DNA of 64,000 bases from Sphagnum magellanicum (Eukaryota; Streptophyta; Sphagnopsida; Sphagnales; Sphagnaceae). A model generated the notes under the pieces. It was not told the DNA's origin and searched no databases. It saw nothing but the letters and a program-made list of their open reading frames with translations. The stretch is from the NCBI GenBank assembly GCA_021904315.1, contig CM038914.1, positions 21,749,065 to 21,813,064 of the forward strand, read 5' to 3'. Below are positions 36,770-49,544 of the stretch, piece by piece. Position 1 is the first letter of the stretch, and every line of letters starts with the position of its first letter. A program made the position numbers and the translations under genes.

Positions 36770-38282
36770 CCCAACAACATCCCATCCCACGCCCACTGCC
36801 TTTCCTGCTACTCCGCTTACCCTTCCGCACTTGCTGGTGCTGCAGACTCTCTCCCTCTCGCTCGCTCTCTCTCTCTCTCTCTCTCGCACGTTCCTCTTCT
36901 TCATTTGCCTTGCACCTCGCTCATCCTCATCAGTGTCTCTCTAGACTGCATGTTCTTCTCTCCTCGTGTCCGCGCTCCATCTGCTGCTTGGGTTCAAGGG
37001 TTGGTATACATGTTCTTGGTCTTTCACTCGCTAGTGTTGTTGATCTACAGCTAGTTCTTAATTTCCTGGTTTCAGGGGTACTGCTGCAAGTTACTAGCTC
37101 GTTCAGCTGATCCACGTAACGTCCTTTGAGCCGTTTGAAATTGGCATATTTCTAACGTGTTGGAGCAACTGCTTGCTTGCTTGTTTGCTTGCTTGGGGGT
37201 TTGTTCTTCTGTCCAGCTTTTATGAAACTCGGATACTAGAGTGTAACTAATTTCTAGTCAGTGTTGCAGTCTTGCTTCGAATTCGAGCATTTCTTAATGT
37301 CCAGCAGTTGTCCAGCTAGTTCATGTTGATCTGCGTCTCGACGTCTAGTTAGACTTACGGTATCTGCTGGAGCCCTGAGTTTGTAGTGATCACCAGCCGC
37401 TTATATTCAAGAGCTGCCTGTTCTTCATGTGTTTGATGTTCCGAACCTATCTGGATACAACGTCCCGGCCACTTCCTCTCGTCCATTTTGGATGCATGGC
37501 TTCATAGTGTTGTTCCAGCCAGCTAGTCGTTGATCCTGTTCTCGCTTGTACGTCCTCCCAGCTGCAGTAGCCCGACTCCTCGATCTCGACCAATCTAGCT
37601 TGGGTTGCGCGTTAACTCAAAGTTTGTCGTTGCGTGTGCCTAGTATTGTTTTGAGTTGAATGTTGCTTTGTCGAGCCGCGAGCTGCCGATTCTTGATTCC
37701 AAGAATATATACATGTTCAGCTGTGAAGATCTCACAACTTGTGAATGTTGTTGTAAACGTCTAGTCCTCTACAGCTTCTTCATTGTCAATGCACTTGTCG
37801 ACGTCCGAAATCTTTCATAGCAAGCTTGTTCAGTTCTTCTTGTTCTTGCCTAGTCAGCCAGTCTGTTCCGCTGCGCACTTGTACGAAGTTGTAGATAAGT
37901 TGATGTCTATTGTACAAAATGCTTTAGTTCTCCGCCAATAGTAGAAGTTAGACTCCGCGTGCAAGACGTCGAGAGCTTTAAGCATTCCTGCAGCTCGAAG
38001 AAGCGAGACATGTGGTTGCAGTTCGTCACAACAACCTTGAATATCGTAAAGACCCCGTCGAACTTCCAAGTTCTAGTACCTTGCAAGCTCCGTTCTCGAA
38101 AATCTTCTGATAATCTTCTAGCAGCTGAAATGTGCGAGTTGGATTGGACTCTTCGGAATCGTTGATCATTAGCTTTCAAACTCTCGACCCCAAGTGCGCA
38201 GCTGCAGGCTTCGTTCAAGAATCTTCTAGTGTTTTTTTTCGTTTTGTTGAATTCCAAGCCGCTGGGATTTGTGGCAGCCATC
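36770..38282 (+). other. Putative long 5' leader of the dioxygenase gene
   Basis: This 1.5-kb stretch is clearly richer in G and C than its AT-rich surroundings and has no recognisable coding domain. It holds many ATGs, including a 68-codon upstream ORF at 37959-38165 that ends before the main ATG, and a GCTTG repeat near 37,170-37,195. An unspliced leader with so many upstream ATGs would translate poorly. A leader intron is therefore likely, though I could not choose its donor with confidence; one acceptor-like site is gcagctgcag near 38,207. It may instead be part of an unrelated noncoding transcript. Confidence 0.4.
36847..36885 (+). promoter_or_regulatory. CT-rich (Y-patch-like) tract in the leader
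   Basis: A pyrimidine run dominated by CT repeats begins about 105 bases after the TATA box. Plant leaders near transcription starts often carry such CT microsatellites. It supports the view that transcription begins just upstream. Confidence 0.5.
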
Positions 38283-40852
38283 ATGGGTATGCAACAGATA
38301 CCGTCTACGAGACTTCCAGCTACCTCAGATCTAGCAGCCATGTTGGCAGCGAGCTCAGGTTCACTGACCAACGCCGTATTGATTTCAGCTATCCTACAAG
38401 GTTCAATGAAGCTCCCAGAGATGTTCGTGGAAGTGGAAGACGACAGGGCGTCTGTATGCGCACAGAGTTCAGAGCTTCTCGACGTTCCTGTCGTCGACCT
38501 CTCGAAGCTGTGGACGGGTGGGGAGATCGACAGACAGTCAGTGGTGTGTGCCGTGGCCGAAGCTTGCGAGAAATGGGGATTTCTGCAAGTGGCAAACCAT
38601 GGAATAGACCTCAAACTGATTGCGAGATGCGAGGCGCAAGCGCACCGTCTCTTCGAGCGTCCGCTTGAAGCGAAGGAAAGAGCACATCGAGCCCCGGGCG
38701 AGAAGTTCGGTTACGGAGCTAACACATGGGTTGATCAAACTGTGAGACACTGGGCAGAGAGCTTCAGTTTACAGCTACATCCTTACTCCAACATCGCCGA
38801 ATACGCCTCCAAAATCTTCGACTCTGAGCAGGAGGATTTCAGGTATTGCATGATGTTTTCTTCAGACTGCAAGCTGGTGGACATAGCCTCAAGTTTTGCA
38901 TGAGATCTCGTCCCTATTGGATCTAGATTAGCAGATGCTGGAAGATTGAGTAGCTCTAGAATATCATAACGAACGGTAGATGCATGGTGGCGTGTGTTGT
39001 GTGTGCAGTGAGACATTGGAAGAGTACATGGGCGAAGTGGAGAAGCTAGCACGGCAGCTCACTGAGCTTCTTGCGGAAGGTCTGGGCTTGCCGCCAACGC
39101 GACTGAACCACTACTTCGAAGAATCAGCTATGGTGTCCATGCGCTTGAACTTGTATCCTCCGTGTCCTGAGCCCGAGCTCGCAATTGGGCTTCGCGCTCA
39201 CACCGACCCGCATCTCCTCACCATTCTTCACCAGGACAATGTGGTCGGCTTACAAGTATTCATCAACGAGCAGTGGGTCACCGTCAAACCTCGACCCGAG
39301 TGCTTCGTCGTGAACGTTGGTGACCTCTTCCAGGTACACACGCACACACACATACAGTAGTACTCTAGTCATGTGCAGACTTCCCAATAATTTTGTACAT
39401 TCTTGCTACAAATGCTAGACCTTCTCCACACAAGTTTTTGCTGGCAGTGGTGAGTTGTATGTACATGTAGCTACTGGTCCAGTAATGATTCTCCGGGTCG
39501 ACTTGCATGAATCCAAAGCATGCAGCAACCAACCAACGAACCAAAGAACCAAGAAGTTGATCCAGCAGGGCTACAAAGCTGCAACAGAATATGACGTATT
39601 CCCGAGATGTTACAGAAGCTAAGCTAGTTTGGCCTCAGCTTGTTCTATTTGTGATTCACACTGGAGTGATGATGAGATGCAGCAGAGCAGCTAAAACAGC
39701 TTTTGCTAGTCCAGACGCTCAATGCATCTAGATATTGAATCAACTTTCATTCTCTTTCCACCTCTATCAAGAAAAACCCTGATGGTTACCAGCTGAAACT
39801 AGGCCGGTACCAGCTAGTTGCAGTGGGCCCTGGCTAGCCTGCCTGCATGTGGCCTGGAATATTACATCAAATCCTGCCAGGACAGGACTCAATGAGCTCT
39901 TATTCTCTGTCCCCTGCTACGTGTACAAAAAGTCAAAACACTTTGTCAGTAGATTCATTATTCACATTCTCTATCATCATTATCATCATCATGCCAAGTC
40001 AACAGTCTGGTTTTGAACTTTGCAATAGGGCCAAGAGTGAGTGAGTGTATGCTAAGAGTGATCAGCAGTTGCATGCATGAAGCCCCACTCTTCACCATAA
40101 TCATCTTCTTCTTCTTCTTCTTCTTCTTCTTCACTGTAGAAGAAGTTTTGTTTTTAAGAACTGACAATTATTTTAAACAACAGCTGCAGCAGCAGAATAT
40201 ATGTATGGGGATTCTTGTTTGAGCAATCTTCACAAGATTCACTGATTGTAAGATCACAGTCAAAAGATTCAGCACATTTTGCAGCACGGATCTTAGTAAC
40301 TTGCAGTCACATGTGCAAGTTTCTGACATGATCTGTTGGAAGAAGATATTGCAAGGGGACCAAGTCCATGCTATACCCGAATGCACCAGCACTGCAGCAG
40401 TGACAGTAGCTAGTACAAAGTGTGTGGCCATCTCTGACAGTTATAAAGAAGCTGGTTGTTGAACTGTTTGTTGAAGGAGAGATCCAAGTCCTTGAAAAAG
40501 TTTGGTGATTCTGTCTTTGGAGGAAATTTTCTTCCTTTTTTGCTAATTGGAATTTCTATTGGACTCATGATGTGGAAAATTATTGTCTTTTGCTTTGCAG
40601 ATCTTGAGCAACAGGAGATACAAGAGTGTATTACACAGGGCAGTTGTGAATGGTACCAGCAAGCGTCTCTCAATGGCCTGCTTCCTTAACCCTCCTTTGA
40701 GTGCAACCATTATGGCACCTGAAGAGCTCATCACGCCACAACAACCTCGAATCTACCGAGCTTTTACCTTCCAAGAATTCCTCTCCAATGCTTACAAACA
40801 TCATCCCAAGGGCGCTGAAAGACCCGAACAGTACCATCTTGTGCAAGCTTAA
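38283..40852 (+). CDS. Gibberellin-oxidase-like 2-oxoglutarate/Fe(II) dioxygenase, three exons
   Basis: Exons 38283-38842, 39009-39333 and 40601-40852 join in frame into about 378 residues. Introns are GT-AG: ag|gtattg to gtgcag|t (phase 2) and cag|gtacac to ttgcag|atc (phase 0). The N-terminal DIOX_N-type domain has VPVVDL (about 68-73), WGFLQVANHG (98-107), FGYG (142-145) and HWAESF (156-161). The catalytic half has NLYPPC (234-239), the iron ligands H251 and D253 in AHTDPHLLTILHQ, H307 in KSVLHRAV, and R317/S319 (RLS) for 2-oxoglutarate. Such soluble enzymes oxidise gibberellin intermediates. GLRAHTD, WVTV.P and VVNVGDLFQILSN resemble GA 3-oxidases, while YPPCPEPEL and LTILHQD resemble GA 20-oxidases, so the reaction is not settled. 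The intron between GDLFQ and ILSN is at a site conserved in the family. Length is normal and no key residue is missing. ATG 38283 is preferred (A at -3, G at +4, start MGMQQ); in-frame ATG 38229 would add 18 residues. Class is certain; the GA role is inferred. Confidence 0.85.
39334..40600 (+). other. Intron 2 of the dioxygenase gene, with ATC and CTT microsatellites
   Basis: This is a 1,267-base GT-AG intron at the GDLFQ/ILSN boundary. It carries a short ATC repeat near 39,975-39,992 and a (CTT)n run at 40104-40132, both likely to vary in length. I see no transposon ends inside it. Intron 1 (38843-39008, 166 bases) is short and plain. Confidence 0.8.
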
Positions 40853-43800
40853 TGTGGATGCAGTCAAGCAAGTACTATAGAGCTCTGCAAACCGCCAGGA
40901 CTTAGTTTTCAGCTCAATTCAAGAGCCCAACAACACCACAATCCCCTTTTTAGTCTAGGCCCACCAAATCATTGCCTAACTTTGGGGCATCATACTGGGT
41001 CCAATGTTGTAATCTTTGCAGATTTGCTTGCACAGACTTGCATTTCACCATGAATCCTGAGTTTATTTCATACCTGAGTAATGTGGCTCAGTAGCCAGCC
41101 AGCTGCTTGGGTAGAGGAGCAATTTCTTACCAAGACTCAAATCTAGTGAACACAAAAGGCTTGTAGATCGTGTCAAGCTGCTGAGTACCAGACAAGTAAA
41201 TAGTGTGCAGCCGCTGAAACAAATTGAGTACACTGTAATGCTCAATAGAAGAGTCATGATGAACATTGATGTCCTCTGCAATGGCTGGGTGATGATCATC
41301 TAGCCTTTGTTGTTCATAGTTTGTGTACATTTTGTAGAGTCCTAAGCTGGTGATGTGTTTCAAGCTTCCCCCTCTGGAGCATCCGGACCAAAATGATATG
41401 CAGTTGGGGTTGCAGCTTAATTAATTCCCTCTTTGAACTTGCAATAGTAGTTTAAAATGTACATGGTGTGACACTATTATTGTATGAGCTAGCAATATGA
41501 AAGCTGAAAAGCTCGGTTTTTGTAATGCAGTGTCCCCTTGGGTAGTCAGTATTGTTGATTCATTGAATACCAAAAATCTTGTGAATTTAAGATCTTTGCT
41601 GTTGGTGTGCAATATGTCTGTGTCTGCATTGTTCATCTTATTAGTTCCAAGGTGAGAGAGAGTTCAACAGACAAAAAATAGTTTGTCAGCAGCTTGTTGC
41701 CTACATCTGTAAGAAGACCATTCACAACTTGTTTTGTTGTTGATTTCAGAGCTTGAAATTAGACATGTCAACCTGGTTGTGGATTGCAGAGCTAAAATGT
41801 TCTTCAAGTTGTAATATGATCCCGTATCTTGTGGAATCTGTTACCATCCCACACGATGCTTGAATGTTAAAATTCTGATCCCTTATCTTTGGTGGTTTTC
41901 CACCATGCCACCATGATTCTAATCAGCTTAAAATTCAGTTTGAAATTAGACAACCTGAACACTGAACTTGTGTGACCTTCTTGATGAATAGTTTAGCACT
42001 TATCCTTCATGTTCGAGTATAGACTTTAACATCAAAGAAGATGAGTTTATCCGTATCAACAGTTTCATGCTTGTTACAATACTCACCTTTGCAACCTGAA
42101 GTATTGAGTTCTGGTCTGGACATTTGGGTCCTCATCACTGTATCATGTACATGGTGACCTCAGCAACAAAAAGATTGGACATATGTATTACACTTAGTAC
42201 TCATTTCTACATGTACACTGGACTCCAAATTGCCTTTGCAAGAACCTTCCTGGGCTTCAGACCGTCAGGAGTCAACCTTTGTTCTTTGATACCACATCTT
42301 GTGACCATACTAGTGGCTACAAAATTGAGCACATGTCTGTCCTGTAAGAACTGCACCAGCTGAAAGGTGGAATGTCAAAGTGCCGCTTTTGTTTGCCAGT
42401 TTTGAACACACATTGTGAGGAACCAACAGTTGTCTGAAAACACCAAGGGCCAAAGGACATCAAGTTCATAACTTGGCTCCAATAGGTAATTCAGTTTTCA
42501 TGCAGGGTCAAGACACTTAGATCCTGTTGGGTCTGTGTACATGGGAGAGCATCAAAATCAAGCCTCATGAATCACTGCAGTGACTGAAATCATTGGTCAA
42601 CAAGGAACCAATTGACTTGCAGCCAAGAACATCTGCCAAAGTGACAACAACTGCCATGAGAATGTAACAAATTGACAAAAGAAGTGTTTGAATACAGAAG
42701 CAACAATAAGAGCAAAGCAAGATACAAGTTGAACCTGCAGCACAATCATCATCTAAACAATAGATCCACGTTCCATTCTATAATGTGTCTAATTTGACAG
42801 ATCTGAGAGTAAATTTCTACAGAAAAATGGTGAAGAAGGCCTAGAAGGGTTGAGTGCAGGAAAGTGGGTAATTTCAATGCCCCTCACCCTGATGGAGAAT
42901 TCTGTTCTAGAATGTACTGCTTTAGACTGATGTGTCCAAATTGACAAACTTGTAGGAGTAAGTAGGCACTGTCACCAGCCCCTGTCATTGGCAGTAGGTT
43001 CTCTGTCAACAGTCTCTTCAACACCTGATGAGTTTAGCTGTCTACACACATAACATACACACATGTACAGTGGAGAGCTACCCATGAAGGTTCTTCAATA
43101 TAAGGTGATCAGGTGGAGCAGCAGGTGTGCACAGAAGATTTAACCAGAATGCTGATAGTGATAATGTCTCTAATTCTGGGCACCAACAATCAGACAAATT
43201 TGACAAGATGCACATTTGTCAAACTGCAACAGGCCTGAGTTATGATTCAACCACCAGCAGTTACAGCTAAGTAGCATGGACACTAGCATAGAGAATTTCA
43301 TGTTCATTTGGTAACAGAGAAGAACAGAGGATGTGCCTTCTTCAAACATGCAAGATTATGCTTTGTTTCTAGGCTAATTTGTGCAAGTTCACAAAATACA
43401 GATCTATGATGGCTGCAACTTCTGAAGGCTATCAACACAAATGCAGATATCCCCTAGGTCCACTTTTACATGTACGCCAGTCAAATTCATGACAAACATC
43501 ATAATGGGTACCTGAGTTTGTTGTACAGATGGGTTCTTGAAGACATCATCTGATAATGTCCATGAGACCACATGACCCCTGTTGTCTGTTGCCACTGCAC
43601 AGCAGCTTTCAAGTCATTACTAAGGAGCAATGCTGTTACTGATTCCTTGTGCCACTTTTGTAACATGTATTTAGAACAGGACAGCTGCAGCAAAAGCAAC
43701 TTTTTCCACATCCAATCTTCAGTTGAAATATTATGCATGATTTGCATCTGAGAATTGAGAAGTTGCACAAGGACTGTCATGCACAACTAGAGCACAAAAG

Positions 43801-45330
43801 AGGAATAGGAGGTGTGGTTACTGAGTTTGTTATTGGTTAACACCAAGTTTGTTTTGTCATTCATTTGTGTGTCTTGATCTTGGATTCCTACAATGACCAA
43901 TGAGTACATTTTAGAATGTTATGTTTATGGGACTCTAAGATGGTTCCTTGGCAACAAACCCTCCCAAACATGAAAAAGCTGGAACTTTGTTCACACTAAA
44001 ATATTGGGGTACAACAACAAATAAACCCTACCCAAAAAACCTAAATTTCTACAGCAAATACTGGACAAGGCCAATAGTATTTGGCAGCCATACCAATTAA
44101 AGCCTCAAGTTGCTTGCAGCCAAGGATGAGGTCAATCTAATGGTGCAAATTTTCTGATCCATTATTGACTCTCCAATACCTCATTGTGCTCAATTGCACA
44201 ACACAAATTCCCACCTGCACTACTCCTTCACCCAAGCTGATGGCATGACCACATGAACCACCTGGGCCATGTCCAGGAAAGTCTTGCTACTGTACAAACA
44301 AAATTCAGTATATTTTGAAGTCATCATTCTAATCCCATAACTTGCATTTAGTCCCCTGCCAGTTTTGAAATTGATAGAAAGCAATGATAAAATGGCAGCA
44401 CCAAAAACAAAGTTGAAATTTGTTTCCAAGAAACTTGGGCAAGTAGAAAAATTTCAAGAATGAGCTCCTTGACATCTTCAGTAATTCCAACTGGAAGGCG
44501 CAGCATTCAAATTTAAGGTAGGATAGCACAGCAGGCCTGCATTTGAATTGTGTGATCCACAGCGAAATCTTGGGATGTTTGGATCATTCCAGTTCTCATA
44601 TATGAACACAGATATAACATAATACAGATAGTAACTTCAGCTCTCCTAACAAGAAAATGCCATCCTGTTTATCTATACCCACCACATTCTCATAGGTGTA
44701 GCAGAACTAGAGCTTTTCTCCAAGTTTCAAGTAGTGATACACGTACTAGAAATGTACATCTTATCCTCTTTGAATTGCAGCCTGAAAAAGTTGGGCATTT
44801 GCAATTTCTGTTGACTTTCTCCATTGCATCCAGCCCAAAATGTGAGATACTTTGTGGGTCACCTGCACCCCAAAATTCTTCTTGGCTTCAAGTCCAAGTG
44901 GCATAACAACATCTGTTGAAATTGCATTGGTTTGAGGACAGTCTGTAGTGCTCTAGTACTACTACCAACAGACCTTGGTCATAGCTCCATTGGACACACA
45001 CCAAATGTTACTCTCCATTCAAGTCTTCTAATCTCACAATAGGTTTTGGATTGATCATCCTCATTCTCAAAGTCCTTAAGAAACTCCTTGCAAGCAGACC
45101 CCAAGTGCTTCAAATGGGTATGTGACTCAATAAGATGTTATGGATTATCAACACACACAATGTGATAAACAAAACTGTGCTTTGTATATTGCAATTATGA
45201 GTAAATGTCAAAATATAGAAGATCCCCTTAAGAGTTCCAGACACAACCCAAGAGTATGAAAGGGTATGGTGTGTTCATGTTAACCCTAAATGAATATATA
45301 TCATTAACACCCTCACTTCAAAAAGAAGAC
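40853..45330. other. Region downstream of the dioxygenase gene, no second gene supported
   Basis: The 3' untranslated region of the dioxygenase must begin here, but I could not place its polyadenylation site. The rest has even composition, many short ORFs on both strands and no known domains, transposon ends or tandem repeats. Confidence 0.45.
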
Positions 45331-45339
45331 CTGATCATG

Positions 45340-46040
45340 CTTTAGGATGTGGAGTTGTAAATCCTTTCCTTTCTACAAAACTTGGTGATTTCAATTTGTG
45401 AAGAGATTTTAGTGACAACATTTTTGTGCATTTGTTATGTATAGCAAATTCTATCTCTGAGCTTGCCACCTTCTCCCTCAAATAATGATACTTGATGTAG
45501 ATATGAATAATGGATCATGCTCTTTAGATGTCTTGGACAACACAATGCAAGATTGATTATCACACATTAGTTGAATAGGTTGCAATTAAGGAAATTGATC
45601 CAAAGTATTTCATTAGTTATGTTAGCCACACAATTTTATTTGTTGCTAAAATAGCTACAATGTACTCAATTTCTATTGAGGAAAGATCAACAATAGCTTG
45701 CTTAGATCACATGGAGCCATGAAATTTCACCTCCAACAAGTATAAAATATGTATCTAGATGTAGACTTGCAAAAAGTCTTGATTATTTGTCTGATTAGAG
45801 GCAATCCATCTTTGAATTTTTAGACTAGATGTTGATGCAAACCTTCACCACCATATTTAATTCCCATATGTTTAGTGATATGTACAGAGCAAAAGGTGCA
45901 TTTTATTGTTGTCAAATGCATTAATTTGTGACATGCCATGAATTGAACAACTTTCCTAACAAGAAAAGCCAAGTTTAGAAAAGTATTTGTATTTGCATAC
46001 ATGAAGCAATTGACAACTTCAATATGCAACAAAAATTCAT
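45340..46040 (-). mobile_element. Copia-type LTR element remnant, pol end only
   Basis: On the minus strand, traces of the C-terminal RNase H part of Copia pol are visible, for example CDNQSCIVLSK, KQAIVDLSSIE and IKYHYLREKVAS, in the expected order. No LTRs are seen next to it. It is an old fragment with many breaks. Confidence 0.7.
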
Positions 46041-46059
46041 ATCATAAAGTTGTGAAACA

Positions 46060-48560
46060 TTTGATGTTTTTAGTTGAATGATCAAAGATAAAATGCCTTT
46101 TCATTGAGAATCAAATCTTTAAAAGTAGCATATTTTGTGAAATATTCTTAAAATCATGATTTACATATCAATATGAAAATTATTATATTATAATATATGT
46201 TGCATCATATATTATATCCAAATGTGTATACAAAACAAATTTCATTAAAATTTTATTTTCAAATAATTTCAACTCTTATTGAAAGTCCTTCAAGCAACGA
46301 AAAGCAAATTGGTTACATTGCTTTAAAAGTGTTTTTGGGTATTCCATGTTCATTAGTTTCATTTCAAATTTATCCTAATGTTCTCATAATACATTAGAAA
46401 TATTTTTGTAAAAAATCATCTAATAAATCTAACATCATTTTAAATTAGTGTTTATCTCAATGAAATCAAATGATTGCTATGTCCCATAGTGGTTCCTAAT
46501 ACCCAATTTGGACGCATTAATTTTCGAATTCTGCATTGTTTTAATATATATTTAATATCTTTTAAATGTCATCTATTTGTGAACTCTACTTTTTTAGAAT
46601 CAACTTTAATTTTAAGTAGGTGTCAAATATGTTTTAACAAAGATAGATTAGAAATTTTTTTATGACAACCTCAAATATATGATGATCTTTATATTTTAAC
46701 TTAGTACATATGGGTGCAAGCATGATATTAAAGTAAACAAAAAAAAGTATTTATACAACTTCATTTTCATTTTTACCTTGTATTTTATATATGAAAACAA
46801 TAAAGTAGCATCAAAATGAATAGAAGTATGATTAAAAAACCCTTGGTCCTCTTTTTCAAATGTAAAATAATCTACATTCAAAAAATAAAGAACAATGATT
46901 AGGAACATCAAAATACACAATATTCTTCATATTATTGAAATTCTAAAATTTATGGGACCTAATAAATGTACTCATTAAAAACATTTTATGAAAATATTTA
47001 TTTAAATGTGTCCTATGATTTTTAAAAGTTTGATAGGTCTAGGAAAATCAAGGTGTGACATTCCTAGTGGTACCACCCAAAGATGCTTTCACCCAATGAG
47101 GTTTGAAAATAAACAAAAAATATTTGTCTTCAATGGGTGGGGAACCTTAAACATAGAATATATAATGAAATACATTTATACAATGTTAGGACATAAGAAT
47201 AATTATATTTCTAAAGGATCTAAAAAATCTCATCTATTTTTTATTTGTTGCATCATATTTAACATTTACAAAAGTCCACACTTTGCAAAAAAAGACAATA
47301 AAAGCCATTTATATCTTGAAAAACTTACTTCTAATCTATTTCTATGATGCAAATTTTGAAAACTAATGCATTGTAGTGAAGAATTATTTAATTTTTAATC
47401 ATTCATATAAAGAAAATCAATGTATGATCATTTTATCATGGGTTTTGTTACTATTTTATATCTACTTTGCATACTTTTGTATTTAAAATTGTTCACTTTA
47501 TCTTACTTATGCCCATACAATATTTATTTCATTAAGTATTTAAATGTAAAGTATGTTTGAACACATTAATTAATTGGTTTCAAATGTATTTTTACTTCAC
47601 ATATAAGGTTCAAATTGTTTTTGGTTTTTAAAAATTATATTCTTTTAAACTTAATAACTCAAACATGGATAGTACTTGACACATATTTTCATTCAATTTT
47701 ATGTTATTTTATTATAATTATGTGAATGACACATAATTTAAATGAAGACATTTACTTTTTGTGTTTATTTTATGTTACTTTCAACCTTACATTCCAACAT
47801 CGCAAAATGTTTGAAAACATCCCCAAGATTTCTTTCTTGAAACAAGTGAATGGAATGGTTGAAATGATGGTCTTACTTACTTGAATTTAAAAACAATTTA
47901 TTCTATGGGGTTCATAAATTAATCATTTAAAATGCACTAGAGAGGTCAACTTTGACAGCTTATAAGAATCATTCATCATTGCTCACAAATTTTAATTAAT
48001 CATTCACATAAAACCAAGCTAAAAGGACAAAATGACTTGAATTAATTTAATACATATGTTAGGATCAATAGCACACTTTTTGATCTCACTTTGTAGGAAA
48101 TAAAAGTTATATCTCCCATACCATATTCACCTAATTGTTTTAAGTCATAAATGGTTTTGAAAAGACTATAAACCTTCTTTGGGCAATCAAGGTGAACAAA
48201 GTTTTTATGTTGAAGCATGTTTATTTCTTCATTTAAGATTCAAAAAGTTTAAGAATGATTTTTTCACGTTCATTTGGTGAATGTGAAAATTAATTATGTG
48301 TAGCTACACATGCAATTGTTATTCTTAATGATATAATTTTAATAACTAATTCCTAGAGTTTTTCCCATGATCAATATTCAAATATTGAAATATGATGATT
48401 CCTTCTCAAAATCCACTTCCAACTAACAACCAATTGACTTGGTGGTAGTTTTGAATCAACATCTTGCATTTTTGGGTCCAAGCAAAATAAAGTAGGCCAA
48501 AAAGCTATCTTCAAAGGCAACAGAACAAAATTGTGTGAAAAGTGCATCAGAAAATAGGTG
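46060..48560. repeat. AT-rich dispersed repeat DNA
   Basis: Segments match other AT-rich parts of the window: 46,300-46,410 resembles 58,410-58,510 (GGTTACAATGTTCTAAAAGT, GTTTTTGGG, CATTTCAAA, ATAATAcATTA) and 60,410-60,510. The stretch 46,690-47,230 resembles 3,060-3,380. An orphan end of the 55.8-kb element type lies at 47061-47094. No gene is seen; the longest ORF (47006-47347) has no motif. Confidence 0.45.
47061..47094. repeat. Orphan terminal repeat of the 55.8-kb element family
   Basis: TTCCTAGTGGTACCACCC and AAAGATG...TTTCACCC match the reverse complement of the left terminus at 55,808 over 34 bases with about five differences. I found no partner end within several kb, so it may be a truncated copy. 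Confidence 0.5.
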
Positions 48561-48564
48561 GCAC

Positions 48565-49544
48565 TGTAACCAAAAAAGAGCGGGTCCAAGAAACCTACAG
48601 CCCGATGCGCTGCACCCCCCCTCAGACCTTGGGTACTCACACTCTGACAGTCCGATTCACATCCATGTACACTTATCCCATCCTATCTGCGAACGGCCTA
48701 CCTGCCCGATCTCCGATCCAGCTCGATTTGAGCTGCAACAGACTCAGCAACACAAGACTCGACACGAAATGCGACTCTGATCATGCCTCACAGATGAATG
48801 TACTCAAGAAAATACCCGGATTCTCATTATCAGATTATGTACATAGTCCGAGAGCACAAGCATTGCCCTCGAACTTCAACTCCTCACAACTAGAGGGTTT
48901 AATGATTCTTCAAAACACTCTCTCTCTCTCCTAGGACTCCTGCAGCAACGAACTGAGCCATACATCAGACGCAACGAAAGATCACGATCATGGCTACCAA
49001 CTCCTTGCTACCAAGCTATTGAATCTTCTCCTTTCCTTCTGTCCGACTCTACTTGCCTACTTTCAACATCGTCGGCTTCCTACGCAGACAGATGCTTCTG
49101 CTCCAAAAAGAAACCGAATTTCCACAGCTCCTATCCTACTTCACTGACCTCTACACACTATCCTTTCCTAACAATCGCTCCATTCTTCTGCAGACAGAAT
49201 ATCTCTTACATCAAACACCAAAAATCCTCGCCTGCTTTCGTCTTCCTAACAACGCCTCTCTTCTATCTGGTTCGATCTTCCTTCCCAATCGCCTTGGCTT
49301 CCTCCTCACGCTTCCAAACCGCCATCCTTCATAAATGCAGCACGATCCTTCATCATAATTCGGAGCCGCCATACAGACTCCATGCCCATTCAACCAGCCG
49401 TCACAGATCCTCAACCAAGGTGCAACCCATGCAGATGTAATGCAAAGGCGGCCGTCACAGACACAAAACGGCTCAAAGAAACGTCAATTAGGCTCCCTGA
49501 TCAGTGGGCGCTCAAAAGTTAGGGTAACCCCATTTTCCATTACA
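48565..49544 (-). repeat. 3' LTR of the young Gypsy element
   Basis: This 980-bp direct repeat starts TGTAACC and ends TTACA on the plus strand. The inner edge continues into TATGTAACCCCTCCCTTC, which on the minus strand is the purine-rich tract expected just before a 3' LTR. Confidence 0.9.

Noticed and set aside
36244-37054. Long ORFs on both strands (178 aa minus, 171 aa plus)
   Set aside because: They overlap each other and the TATA box, contain microsatellite-encoded stretches such as YTHTNTYIHTYI and SLSLSLS, and have no domain.
37907-38614. 235-codon ORF on the minus strand
   Set aside because: It is antisense to exon 1 of the dioxygenase gene and matches no family; an open shadow of GC-richer coding sequence.
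40853-45330. Second gene downstream of the dioxygenase
   Set aside because: The more even base composition was suggestive, but no ORF of 100 codons, domain or consistent exon set is present.
49053-49334. 93-codon ORF repeated at 54976-55257
   Set aside because: It lies in the LTRs of the young Gypsy element and is duplicated only because the LTR is.
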